A stretch of DNA of 15,183 bases, taken from NCBI GenBank assembly GCA_020639095.1, contig JACKHH010000039.1, positions 1-15,183 on the forward strand. The letters are read 5' to 3'. The translations under genes and the position numbers were made by a program. This stretch comes from Phycisphaerales bacterium. GTDB lineage: Bacteria; Planctomycetota; Phycisphaerae; UBA1845. A model generated the notes under the pieces. That model did not search any database. It saw only the letters and a program-made list of their open reading frames with translations, and was not told the DNA's origin. Numbering within the stretch: the stretch's first letter is position 1; each line of letters starts with the position of its first letter. Below, piece by piece: positions 1 to 7,271 of the stretch.

Positions 1-98
1 CCGAGAAATGTTTTGTGCCGCGCCGTGCTTCCCCGCCTCCCGGTCCGAACGGACGCTCGTCAACAACGATTCTGACGAAACACCACATCGGGGCCGAT

Positions 99-180
99 TT
101 AGAATTGACCGACCCGGAGGTATCGGCGGCATCGCCGCAAATGCTGCACGGACGACCGAACATGCGCTGTAGAATTGACC
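99..180 (+). promoter_or_regulatory. Duplicated TAGAATTGACC motif upstream of the YgfK-like gene
   Basis: The 11-mer TAGAATTGACC occurs at 100-110 and again at 170-180, exactly 70 bp apart, in the leader of the YgfK-like gene. TAGAAT resembles a sigma-70 -10 hexamer and TTGACC a -35 hexamer, but no pair has normal spacing, so this could be a regulator site or part of a duplicated promoter. The rest of 1-313 shows no convincing gene. Confidence 0.3.
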
Positions 181-313
181 TGAGAATGCCCATATACGCC
201 GATCGTAAGTTCGCTCTTGCGTGCGTGAATTGGGCATGCCTTTCGACGAGCGGCGATACAAACCACGTGACCTTTGCGCTACCGCCACTGCGTGTCATCG
301 CTACAATGGCCCC

Positions 314-2383
314 ATGGTTGATCTCGTCTGCACGCCATTTGCCGATCACGTTGTCCGCATGCATCGCGAACTCGCGACGCAGGATGCGGTTTATGACCTG
401 CCGCGCAGCAAGTGGTTTGTGCCCGATCCCGCAGGGCCGGACCTTTCCGTGCGCTTTCACGAGCATGTGGCGGCGAACCCGGTTGGGCCAGCCGCTGGTC
501 CGCACGGGCAGATGGCGCAGAACCTCGTGCTCAGTTATCTCGCGGGCGGGCGAATCCTGGAACTCAAGACCGTACAGGTCAACGACCGCCTGACGATCCC
601 CCGGCCCTGCATCGACGCGACGAACATCGGCTACAACGTGGAATGGTCGCAGGAACTCCGCCTCACGGAATCGCTGCACGAATACGTCAGCGGCGCGATG
701 CTCGTACACATCATTCGCGCGGGTGGATTTTTCCCAAATGTAGACCTCACCGGCCCGCTGGGTGCGGTGATCTACGACATGTCGGTAGGCTACGACCTCG
801 CGGGCATTCAATCGCCGACGGTGCGTACGTTCATCGAAGGCATGCTCGACGCGCGCGCGTACGTGGACCGCTTTCGTGCGGAAATCCCCGACGAATTTCG
901 CCATCTGCGCGACCTCGACTACCCGACAAGGCTGTCGGATACGATTACGCTGTCGACGTTCCACGGGTGCCCTGCTGATGAGATCGAGAAGATCTGCGAG
1001 CACCTGATCAACGAATACGGCATCGGCGTGATCATCAAGATGAATCCGCCGATGCTCGGCAAGGAACGGCTTGAGCATTTGCTGCACGACGTGATGGGCT
1101 ACGACGAAATCCGCGTGAACCCCAAGGCATACAGCAGCGGTTTGCAGTTCGATGAGTCGGTCGAGATCGTCCACCGCCTCGACGCGTTGGCAAAAACCAA
1201 TGGCCGCCGCTGCGGCGCGAAGTTCTCCAACACGCTGGAAGTGCTCAACCATCGCAAGTTCTTTAGGCCCGACAACGAAATCATGTATCTCTCGGGCCAG
1301 CCGCTGTACGTGATTACGCTCGCGCTCACTGCGGCTTTTCGCGAGGCCGTCGGCCCGGACATTCCCATCAGTTACAGCGCGGGCATCGACCAGAAGAACT
1401 TTCCCGACATCGTTGCTTGCAACATCAAACCGGTGACGACGTGTACCGATCTGCTGCGACCCGGCGGATATTCGCGGCTGCCGAAGTATCTGCATCGGTT
1501 GAGTGAGGACATGACGCGGCTCGGCGCGAAGAATATCGACGAATACATCCTCGCGCGACACGCGGTAATGAAGGGAAATGAATGTGGGACCGGCTTACCA
1601 GCCGGTCGAGACCGGTTAGAAAACGGGTCCCACAGTGAGACGCCACTCGCGAACACAACCAGCGAAAACACCCCAGCCGTCGCCGGTTGGCAAAACACAA
1701 CGCCAATCGCAACCGCAGCAGCCGCTGACCCGCGTTACCACGCAGCCAGCAACAGCGCCGCCCCCAAGCGGATCAACTCGCACCTGGTGATCTTCGACTG
1801 CATCACCTGCGACAAGTGCATCCCGGTCTGCCCCAACGACGCGAACTTCACCTATCCGCTTGCGGAACAGGATTTCGAGTACACGAATTACGCGATCACC
1901 GTGGACGGTGCGATCACGCCCGCGGGCGATGCGCAACACTTCACCACGCAAAGGAGCATGCAGATCGCGAACTTCGCCGACTACTGCAACGAATGCGGCA
2001 ATTGCGACACGTTCTGCCCGGAATACGGCGGACCGTTCATCGAGAAACCCACATTCTTCGGTTCCCGCGCACAATGGCAGGAACACAAAACGCACGACGG
2101 ATTTCACGTCGAACGAACAACGTCCGCCGACACCATCCACGGCCGGATCAAAGGCGAAGAGTCAACGCTCACCGTAGCGCGCGATCAGGCTTCACCGCGT
2201 TACGCCTTCAGCACGAAGTGTGTAACCGTCACCTTCAACGAATCGTACGCTCCACTCAGCGTTGGAATGCAACCCAGCATGAATGCGCCCGCCAAAGTCG
2301 ACATGCACACGTTTCACACGCTGCGCCTTCTATTGCAGGGCATCCTCGACAAGAAGCGCATCAACCCGATCAACGCAAGGTAG
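314..2383 (+). CDS. YgfK-like iron-sulfur oxidoreductase without the NADPH/FAD module
   Basis: Likely a cytoplasmic redox enzyme related to YgfK, the putative selenate reductase subunit, and to the DHOD-type half of dihydropyrimidine dehydrogenase. Numbering from M at 314 (689 aa), residues 1-418 form the DHOD-like part, with PVGPAAGPH near 57-65, ELKTVQ near 83, LSTFHGCP near 213-220, and PISYSAG near 351. Two 4Fe-4S motifs follow: C496-x2-C-x2-C-x3-C506 and C558-x2-C-x2-C-x3-C568. E. coli YgfK is about 1030 aa and has a GltD-like FAD/NADPH domain between these parts; here there is only a low-complexity linker at about 419-486. The architecture therefore matches PreA, whose reductase PreT is a separate protein. 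ATG 314 is chosen because its N-terminus aligns with YgfK; GTG 221 would add 31 unrelated residues. No clear SD is visible. A palindromic repeat encodes about 17 linker residues, and the TAG stop lies in another repeat. The substrate is unknown. Confidence 0.85.
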   Translation: MVDLVCTPFADHVVRMHRELATQDAVYDLPRSKWFVPDPAGPDLSVRFHEHVAANPVGPAAGPHGQMAQNLVLSYLAGGRILELKTVQVNDRLTIPRPCIDATNIGYNVEWSQELRLTESLHEYVSGAMLVHIIRAGGFFPNVDLTGPLGAVIYDMSVGYDLAGIQSPTVRTFIEGMLDARAYVDRFRAEIPDEFRHLRDLDYPTRLSDTITLSTFHGCPADEIEKICEHLINEYGIGVIIKMNPPMLGKERLEHLLHDVMGYDEIRVNPKAYSSGLQFDESVEIVHRLDALAKTNGRRCGAKFSNTLEVLNHRKFFRPDNEIMYLSGQPLYVITLALTAAFREAVGPDIPISYSAGIDQKNFPDIVACNIKPVTTCTDLLRPGGYSRLPKYLHRLSEDMTRLGAKNIDEYILARHAVMKGNECGTGLPAGRDRLENGSHSETPLANTTSENTPAVAGWQNTTPIATAAAADPRYHAASNSAAPKRINSHLVIFDCITCDKCIPVCPNDANFTYPLAEQDFEYTNYAITVDGAITPAGDAQHFTTQRSMQIANFADYCNECGNCDTFCPEYGGPFIEKPTFFGSRAQWQEHKTHDGFHVERTTSADTIHGRIKGEESTLTVARDQASPRYAFSTKCVTVTFNESYAPLSVGMQPSMNAPAKVDMHTFHTLRLLLQGILDKKRINPINAR
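1584..1633. repeat. REP-like doublet (family D) inside the YgfK-like ORF
   Basis: This is a 50-bp imperfect inverted repeat. It starts GTGGGACC and ends GGTCCCAC. The left half is GTGG followed by a perfect hairpin, GACCGGCT-TACC-AGCCGGTC. The right half is a degraded inverted copy. It is read in frame as 17 residues from CGTGLP to NGSH within the linker between the DHOD-like and ferredoxin-like parts. This build is typical of intergenic REP elements, which makes the in-gene position unusual. Confidence 0.7.
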
Positions 2384-2523
2384 GGCGGGCTATTGCCCGC
2401 CGCAATCCCGAGCAACGCAGCGTTTCAGCAAATCGTGGAATTCAAAACACGCGTCGTTCTCTGCGGGTTGGACGAACGCGCTCGGCGCTTTGGTTTGTCT
2501 TGGCGGGCAATAGCCCGCCCTAC
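2380..2523. repeat. REP doublet (REPIN), family A, copy 1
   Basis: The left REP is GTAG (2380-2383) plus a perfect hairpin, GGCGGGC-TATT-GCCCGCC (2384-2401). The right REP at 2502-2523 is its exact inverted copy, ending CTAC. The whole element is 144 bp. A second copy of almost the same length lies at 10027-10171. TAG at 2381-2383, inside the GTAG, is the stop codon of the YgfK-like gene. The first hairpin directly follows that stop and may help 3'-end formation, although it lacks a T-tract. The inner 100 bp encodes nothing I recognise. Confidence 0.85.
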
Positions 2524-2533
2524 CTGCCGCCTG

Positions 2534-2761
2534 CTACCGACCGACAACGGACCGCGGCTGCACGCGTTTTGCGCCGTTGTCCTCGTGGGCGATTCCCAGG
2601 ATAAGTGAAATCCCAACACCGAGGATCGTCAGCACGACCTCCTCGGAAACGCCCAGCCCATACTCTGCCGCGTACGCCGCGATCACCGTCGCCAGCGCCA
2701 CCCGCGTCTTCCGCGAAGCCAAAGGCGTGAACAAACGCCGCCATGCCGATCCACCTGCCAT
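2534..2761 (-). CDS. Small membrane protein, possibly holin-like
   Basis: A 75-residue protein starts MAGGSAWRRLF. A basic N-terminus (RR, RK) is followed by a hydrophobic stretch at about 21-33 (VALATVIAAYAAE) and a stronger one at about 42-58 (VVLTILGVGISLILGIA), then a charged tail beginning HEDNGAK. Two short helices with a basic head resemble small phage-type holins and housekeeping membrane peptides, but I cannot assign a family. The start is fixed by GGAGG on the minus strand at 2771-2775, nine bases before the ATG; a longer frame from 2806 would include that SD inside the protein. It lies 213 bp downstream of the ABC-GNAT gene on the same strand, with a strong hairpin between them, so cotranscription is uncertain. 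No phage genes are nearby. Confidence 0.6.
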   Translation of the reverse strand: MAGGSAWRRLFTPLASRKTRVALATVIAAYAAEYGLGVSEEVVLTILGVGISLILGIAHEDNGAKRVQPRSVVGR

Positions 2762-2823
2762 CTGCTCATCCCTCCAATTGTTCGATTGAACTGCTCCGTC
2801 GCGCACTCCTCTGCCGCTGCCAC

Positions 2824-2852
2824 GTCATTTTCGTCATTCGTCATTAGTCATT
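2824..2852. repeat. Short direct repeats of GTCATT
   Basis: GTCATT occurs four times, at 2824, 2833, 2840 and 2847, giving a loose tandem array with 7-9 bp periodicity in the gap between two minus-strand genes. I see no coding function. Confidence 0.6.
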
Positions 2853-2874
2853 CACTTTCGGGCTTGGGCGATCC

Positions 2875-2902
2875 GGCGGGCGCGCCTCAGTTCGCGCCCG
2901 CC
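2875..2902 (-). terminator. Strong hairpin downstream of the ABC-GNAT gene
   Basis: GGCGGGCGCG (2875-2884) pairs perfectly with CGCGCCCGCC (2893-2902) around an 8-base loop, a 10-bp GC-only stem. It lies 72 bp past the TGA stop of the ABC-GNAT gene. There is no T-tract, so it may be a factor-dependent or pausing structure, or a lone REP-like palindrome, not a classical terminator. Confidence 0.45.
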
Positions 2903-2974
2903 GAATCACCTGCTTCAGGAAGGAAAGGAGGAGTGTCGTGTTCCGTCACCGACATGCCTTCGTGGCCGCCGGAT

Positions 2975-4360
2975 TCATGTTGCGTTTTCGTTTGCCGCGA
3001 TCCGTTCGTTCCGCTGCCAAAGGAAATACACGGGCTGCATGCCCACCAAACCGCGGAAAATCCTCGCCAACAACTGCGGCGTCTGCCGCTCCACGCGCTT
3101 CTCTCCGCCGCCCGTGGTGGCTTGGTACCAGTGGTACACCTGGCTCGCGACGAGCGTGCGCACGCGAGGCCGGCGGCAGACCTGGCGTTCAAAATCGGGC
3201 GCGAGCGGATCGGCATCGAGTTCGCGGAGTTCTTCCAGCACACGCTGTCGCGCCTTGGACACTTTGCAGACACCGACGCGTGTCATGCCCGCGCGCTCAA
3301 AGACCGGGTTCACCGCGCCCATCGCCGCGAGACACTCAACGTACGGTGTGCCCGCAAGCGGCAGCGTCCGTCGCACGAGTCTGTGCCCGAGCCCGCAGCC
3401 GCGCAGGTCCGGATGGATCACCAGACGCCGCAGAATCCGCATCTCCTGATTGAGTAGCTTGAGATTTCCCTTGAAGCGCCCATCGGTGGCTTGATTGCGC
3501 AGCGTCAGCTCCGCCGGTGGGTGCGAGTACACCACAATGCCCACGCACGGGCCGCCGGGTCGCTCGCGCATCACGAACACCTTGCTGACGAATCCGAGTT
3601 CCTCCGTCGTGCGATAGTGCATGCGCGCGAACTCGTTGTAGTCGCGGCGCGAACCGGGCTCGATGTGCAGGCGACGCGCGAAACTCGGCGGCTGCTTCCG
3701 GGGCACGCGTTCGATGATCTGGGCGTCGCCACCACCATCGAGACGCACGACGGTATCGGCTTGCAGATCGCCGAGAACATCTTCATGGGTCGTGGCAATC
3801 GCCAGGGAAATTCCGCATCGGGTGACGGTCTTGCGCAGGTTGTGCGCGATCGCTTTCGCGGCGCGGCGGTGCAAGCCGCTGCTGAACTCGTCGATCAGCA
3901 GCAGCCCGCCTCCGCGCTCCGCCTCTGCCCCCAAGGCCCGCGCCAACCGTGCACGAAACTGTTCCCCAGCCGACAGGGTTTCGAAACTTCGCAGCCAGAG
4001 CGGCGCTTCGCCGAGCGCGCACCGGCTTAGGAGTTCGAGCGCCACCGCCAAATCGGCGCGCGGCGCGACCAGATCGACCAGGGCTTTGCCCCCCGGAAAG
4101 CTCATCCGCTGTAGGTTTCGTGCGGCTGGGTGACGCTGTTCGATGATGTTGAGTGCGGTGGTTTTGCCGCTGCCGGATGGTCCGACGAACGCAACGATCC
4201 GCCCAGGACCGATCCGTACGGCGAGGTCGGGCAGGACGCAGCGTTCCCGGCCGCTATCGACCCCGAAAAGCCGGGCCACCGCCACCGTCCGCCGCGACCC
4301 GCGCAGATCCCCGCCGGGATAAGATCGGGCAATCCGAAACTGTCCCGCCGCCACCGCCAT
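2975..4360 (-). CDS. Soluble ABC-type ATPase fused to a GNAT acetyltransferase (COG2401-like)
   Basis: 461 residues with two domains. The N-terminal ABC ATPase has Walker A GPSGSGKTT at 60-68, signature LSAGEQFRARLA at 129-140, Walker B GLLLIDEF at 152-159, D-loop-like SSGLH at 160-164, and the switch histidine in ATTHED at 189-194. No membrane segment is present, and no permease or solute-binding gene is nearby, so it is not a standard transporter. The C-terminal GNAT domain (about 225-370) has acetyl-CoA motif A, VIHPDLRGCGLGHRLV, at 314-329. A conserved-looking tail follows (SQVYHWYQ near 406-413, then GLVGMQPVYFLW). This matches COG2401, an ABC ATPase fused to a predicted acetyltransferase, whose function is not established as far as I know. 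ATG 4360 is the first start in a sensible context; its SD is weak (GTGGGG). A perfect -35 hexamer lies upstream. The spacer between Walker A and the signature is short and shows no obvious Q-loop. Confidence 0.85.
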   Translation of the reverse strand: MAVAAGQFRIARSYPGGDLRGSRRTVAVARLFGVDSGRERCVLPDLAVRIGPGRIVAFVGPSGSGKTTALNIIEQRHPAARNLQRMSFPGGKALVDLVAPRADLAVALELLSRCALGEAPLWLRSFETLSAGEQFRARLARALGAEAERGGGLLLIDEFSSGLHRRAAKAIAHNLRKTVTRCGISLAIATTHEDVLGDLQADTVVRLDGGGDAQIIERVPRKQPPSFARRLHIEPGSRRDYNEFARMHYRTTEELGFVSKVFVMRERPGGPCVGIVVYSHPPAELTLRNQATDGRFKGNLKLLNQEMRILRRLVIHPDLRGCGLGHRLVRRTLPLAGTPYVECLAAMGAVNPVFERAGMTRVGVCKVSKARQRVLEELRELDADPLAPDFERQVCRRPRVRTLVASQVYHWYQATTGGGEKRVERQTPQLLARIFRGLVGMQPVYFLWQRNERIAANENAT

Positions 4361-4405
4361 GCTGCCCCACTACCAAATACCAAACAAAGCCCGAACATCT
4401 TACAC

Positions 4406-4450
4406 AGCCTACAACCTACAAGCCGGACTGTCAATATTATGGCCATTATT
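4406..4450 (-). promoter_or_regulatory. Candidate promoter and AT-rich dyad before the ABC-GNAT gene
   Basis: On the minus strand a perfect TTGACA (4429-4434) is followed after 17 bp by a poor -10, TAGGCT (4406-4411). Overlapping the -35 is an AT-rich imperfect dyad at 4433-4450 centred on ATGGCCAT, which would suit a repressor operator. It shares an AT-flanked GGC core with the dyad at the XRE/S24 gene, but the similarity is short. Confidence 0.35.
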
Positions 4451-4615
4451 TGATCCATTGGCGCAATATTCGCCTGTGGTGGGGTTCCAGCCGGCTGGAG
4501 CTGAAAGCTTCGGAGCCGGCCATGGCGTCTAGGACTGGATTTTGGGTATTCTTAGTGGCTGGCAACCTGGCCACGCAATATGACGCTTTGATTTCGAGTC
4601 TGCGGACAACTGCTT

Positions 4616-4969
4616 GTGGATCAGTACGTCGGCGATTGGCGGCGCGGCATTTGGGGAAAATCGCGAAAAACACGCTGGTGTCGGCGATTCACCTGCTTCG
4701 GATTCATATTGGTGTTCGCATCCCTGCTCTTGCGGCAGGCCTTCGTCAGGTCGTTTATCGCGACATTAATCCCACCGATTACGCAAGCGGAACTACAACC
4801 AAGGCTGGCTGCACACTTTCGTGATATTCAGATGTGTCTAGGTATCGGGTTGTTGGGGTATTTGTTTGTGATCGTGTCATCGGTGCAGATACTGCGCACA
4901 CACTATTCCCGTAGCGTTAGAGCCAAGCGACATGCCGTGCGGGACGCGCTGGAGAGCGCTCACGAATGA
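4616..4969 (+). CDS. Hypothetical two-helix membrane protein
   Basis: 117 residues from a GTG start. The basic N-terminus (WRRG, KSRKTRWCRR) is followed by a hydrophobic segment at about 26-50 (FTCFGFILVFASLLL onward), an amphipathic stretch, and a second strong segment at about 73-92 (MCLGIGLLGYLFVIVSSVQI), ending in a basic tail (RTHYSRSVRAKRH). Two membrane helices with positive flanks make it more than a chance frame, but I recognise no family and see no clear SD for the GTG. Another frame of similar length overlaps it without such features. It is divergent from the ABC-GNAT gene, with 255 bp between their starts. It could be a fast-evolving lineage-specific protein or, less likely, a spurious frame. 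Confidence 0.45.
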   Translation: MDQYVGDWRRGIWGKSRKTRWCRRFTCFGFILVFASLLLRQAFVRSFIATLIPPITQAELQPRLAAHFRDIQMCLGIGLLGYLFVIVSSVQILRTHYSRSVRAKRHAVRDALESAHE

Positions 4970-5044
4970 CCGGCATATCGAGAATGGTCGCATCACCCCT
5001 CGTGATGACCTTGCTTCCTAACGCCGGACATCGGTCTCACGAGT

Positions 5045-5070
5045 TCCGCTCCCTTACAGTCGCGGCTCGG
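5045..5070. repeat. 26-bp dispersed repeat (family F), copy 1
   Basis: This sequence, containing the core ACAGTCGCGGCTCGG, matches 15036-15061 at 25 of 26 positions in the same orientation. Both copies are intergenic, and the short arms CCG(C)/GCGG allow only an imperfect hairpin. It looks like a member of a genome-wide dispersed family. Confidence 0.7.
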
Positions 5071-5172
5071 TTCCGCGATTTCCGTTCGCGCGCGTGCGAA
5101 TGCTCCGCCCCTTCTAGCCCAAAAGACGTATTCGTTGGCCCCGTCAGCGCGATGCTTCCCACCTCCAGAATC

Positions 5173-5186
5173 GAATGGTACCATTC
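5173..5186. promoter_or_regulatory. Perfect 14-bp palindrome upstream of the 2OG oxygenase gene
   Basis: GAATGGTACCATTC is a perfect 14-bp palindrome, 55 bp before the start of the oxygenase gene. Its position and symmetry suit a dimeric repressor site, but only one copy is seen. The rest of 4970-5241 holds the 26-bp repeat and no supported gene. Confidence 0.3.
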
Positions 5187-5241
5187 TCGTGAATTCGAGG
5201 CTGGGCAGTGACACCTGACGGAATCTTGGGAAAGGGCGAAC

Positions 5242-5889
5242 TTGGGCACGCTCACTGTGGACGGTTATCTCGACCTGGAAACCCTGCGGGCGACACCGTT
5301 GGCTACCGATCCTTACGAGCACGTTATCGTGCGCGAGTTTGTCACGCCGGAAGCGCGGTCAGCCGTCAATGCCGATTATCCGCGCATCGAGCAATCGGGC
5401 AGTTTGCCGCTCAGCGCGCTGAAGTTTGGCAGTGCGTTTCAGGGGCTGGTGAGCGCGCTTGAGGGCGACGGGTTTCGCCGCGTTGTCGAGCAGAAATTCG
5501 GGCTCGACCTCACCGGCAAGCCGACGACCGTCACCGTCCGTGGCAACTGCTGCGAACGCGATGGCCGCATCCACACCGACAGCAAGACCAAAATCATCAC
5601 CGTACTCATCTACTTCAATCCGACGTGGTCAACCGACGGCGGGAGGTTGCGGCTGCTGCGCTCGGGCACGGACCTCGACGACTACGCAATCGAACTGCCC
5701 CCCGACGACGGCACGCTGCTCATTTTCCTCCGTAGCGACCGCTCGTTCCACGGCCACAAGCCGTTCGTCGGCCCGCGCCGCGCCGTCCAGTTCAACTGGG
5801 TCACCAGCGAACGCAGCCAGAAGTTCACCATGCTGCGACATCGCATCTCGTCGCTCTTCAAACGTTCGGTGAGCCCCCAGCAGATGTAG
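5242..5889 (+). CDS. 2OG-Fe(II) oxygenase
   Basis: 215 residues with the double-stranded beta-helix fold of Fe(II)/2-oxoglutarate dioxygenases of the prolyl 4-hydroxylase type. Iron ligands are H111 and D113 in RIHTDSKTK and the distal H170 in SFHGHKPF. R180 in GPRRAVQFNWV is placed to bind 2-oxoglutarate. Supporting motifs are IITVLIYFNP (118-127) and GGRLRLL (133-139). Enzymes of this group hydroxylate peptides, sugars or lipids; the substrate here is unknown. The downstream GT9 gene suggests envelope glycan or surface-molecule modification, which is inference. The start is TTG 5242, supported by an AAAGGG SD about seven bases upstream; no ATG offers a full-length protein. The stop is TAG. 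A 194-bp gap with a palindromic doublet separates it from the GT9 gene, so the two may not form one transcript. Confidence 0.85.
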   Translation: MGTLTVDGYLDLETLRATPLATDPYEHVIVREFVTPEARSAVNADYPRIEQSGSLPLSALKFGSAFQGLVSALEGDGFRRVVEQKFGLDLTGKPTTVTVRGNCCERDGRIHTDSKTKIITVLIYFNPTWSTDGGRLRLLRSGTDLDDYAIELPPDDGTLLIFLRSDRSFHGHKPFVGPRRAVQFNWVTSERSQKFTMLRHRISSLFKRSVSPQQM

Positions 5890-5942
5890 CCTGTGCTCGG
5901 CTGATCCTGGTCAGGTGTTCCGCTTGTGACATTATGTGGCGT

Positions 5943-6020
5943 GTGCCACTGCTCTTGAGCAGTGGTTGCTGGATGTAAGCCTGCCCTTCAAGCACCCCCA
6001 CTGCTCAAGAGCAGTGGCAC
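5943..6020. repeat. REP-like doublet, family B
   Basis: Two exact inverted 23-bp copies (5943-5965 and 5998-6020) flank a 32-bp spacer. Each is GTG plus a perfect hairpin, CCACTGCTC-TT-GAGCAGTGG. The 78-bp element fills much of the gap between the oxygenase and GT9 genes. It has the same build as families A and C but a different sequence and no GTAG foot. It may act as a transcript-end or pausing hairpin. Confidence 0.8.
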
Positions 6021-6083
6021 GGTGCGGTGTCGTCGGTTGAAATCAATATTCGCTAAACGCGGCAATTCCCCTAGAATTCAGCC

Positions 6084-7271
6084 GTGACTCATGCGCTCGC
6101 CGACAGATCGTTCGAACGGATCCTGCTCATCAAACCGTCCGCGCTCGGCGACGTGGTCCACGTGCTGCCCGTGATCACCAAACTCCGGCGGCGATACCCC
6201 AACGCGCGCATCGACTGGATGCTTCAGCCCGCGATCGCCGACCTCGTCGGGCTGCACCCCGCCATCTCAAACGTGATCCTCTTTGACCGTCGCAACCTCG
6301 GACGCATCTCCCAGCCAAGGCGGGCTGCGTCCGGAATCCTCGCGCTCACGCGGACGCTGCGCAGCGCGCGGTACGACCTGGTCGTCGACCTGCACGGTCA
6401 GCTTCGTTCCGCGTTCTTCACGATGTGTACGGGCGCGCCGGTTCGCATCGGGTTCGACAGGCCGCGACGTTCGAACCGCTCGACCGAGCGCGAACTGCCC
6501 GCAACGGCATACCGTCATGGCTGGACGGGTGCGCGCGAAAACTCGTGGCTGGCGTACAACCACCGTATTCCCATTCCCACGCTGGAGGTACACGCGGTGG
6601 ATCGCTACCTGCGCCTCGGCGAGATGCTCGGGTTCGACGACAGTCCGGCAGATTTCTCCTTCCCGATTCGCCCGGAGGCCATCGACGACGCGCAGGCGTT
6701 GCTCGCGGAATGCAAACTTGCGGACCAGCCGTTCGCCGTGCTCGCGCCGGGCACGCAATGGGAAACGAAGGCGTGGCACGCGGACGGATACGCCGATGTC
6801 GCCAGGGAATTTCTCAATCGCGGCTGGGGTGTGTTGCTGGTGGGTTCGCCGGATGAAAGTGCGTGCTGTGCGGAGGTGGCCAAGCGTTGCGACGGGGCTT
6901 GCGACATATCGGGCCGGACGTCGATCAGCGCGCTGGCTGCACTCATCGCCCGCGCGGAAATCTGCATCACGAACGACTCGGGACCGATGCACCTCGCGGT
7001 CGCGTTGAACAGACCGGTGGTGAGCATCTTCGGCCCGACTGACGACGTGTGGATCGGGCCCTACCGCCGCGAGAACGCCGTCGCACGCGTCGATTTGAAC
7101 TGCGCCCCCTGCTACTTTCGCCGCTTGGCCCAATGCCCGCACAACCACCGCTGCATGAAAGACGTGTCGGCCAAGAAGGTGGTCGAGCTCTCCGAACGCG
7201 TGCTGGCATCATTCAGCGGATCCGACAGTCTACCCTTCATACCGGCCGATTCCGTCGCACGCTCTGTGTAA
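6084..7271 (+). CDS. Glycosyltransferase family 9 (heptosyltransferase-like)
   Basis: 395 residues, GT-B fold. The N-terminal half begins ERILLIKPSALGDVVHVLP (11-29), the family 9 opening motif; D23 matches the catalytic Asp region of WaaC/WaaF. The C-terminal nucleotide-sugar half has VLAPGTQWETKAW (219-231), the donor-binding motif ITNDSGPMHLAVAL (295-308), and VSIFGPTD (313-320). A four-cysteine segment follows (C340, C343, C351, C357), common in a subset of GT9 proteins. The family transfers heptose or related sugars to the LPS core at the inner face of the cytoplasmic membrane, so an outer-membrane glycolipid role is likely; the exact sugar cannot be read. GTG 6084 is the first in-frame start before the motif. 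It has no SD, and TAGAAT lies 6 bp before it, so a leaderless transcript is possible. The stop is TAA. A start further downstream would cut into the first strand. Confidence 0.9.
   Translation: MTHALADRSFERILLIKPSALGDVVHVLPVITKLRRRYPNARIDWMLQPAIADLVGLHPAISNVILFDRRNLGRISQPRRAASGILALTRTLRSARYDLVVDLHGQLRSAFFTMCTGAPVRIGFDRPRRSNRSTERELPATAYRHGWTGARENSWLAYNHRIPIPTLEVHAVDRYLRLGEMLGFDDSPADFSFPIRPEAIDDAQALLAECKLADQPFAVLAPGTQWETKAWHADGYADVAREFLNRGWGVLLVGSPDESACCAEVAKRCDGACDISGRTSISALAALIARAEICITNDSGPMHLAVALNRPVVSIFGPTDDVWIGPYRRENAVARVDLNCAPCYFRRLAQCPHNHRCMKDVSAKKVVELSERVLASFSGSDSLPFIPADSVARSV

Noticed and set aside
1..88. Minus-strand open stretch starting MWCFVRIVVDE, running off the left edge
   Set aside because: Only about 29 codons with no SD or family resemblance; cannot be told from chance.
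15..593. 192-codon frame at the left edge
   Set aside because: Overlaps the conserved start of the YgfK-like gene in another frame and shows no recognisable domain.
2380..2523. Paired palindromes considered as CRISPR repeats or a transposon with a transposase
   Set aside because: Only two inverted units per locus, no regular direct repeats with spacers, and no cas or transposase gene in the window.
2938..3453. Plus-strand frame starting GTG with an excellent SD (AGGAAAGGAGG)
   Set aside because: Most of it is antisense to the GNAT domain and its composition is Arg/Ala/Ser shadow-like; the SD-like purine run is probably chance.
2975..4360. ABC ATPase considered as a transporter component
   Set aside because: No membrane segments, no adjacent permease, and a fused GNAT domain.
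4966..5211. 81-codon frame overlapping the end of the two-helix membrane protein gene by an ATGA
   Set aside because: It contains the 26-bp dispersed intergenic repeat and has no domain-like sequence, so it is most likely non-coding.
6267..7148. 293-codon frame on the minus strand opposite the GT9 gene
   Set aside because: Fully antisense to a recognised gene; low-complexity Arg/Val/His composition and no motif.
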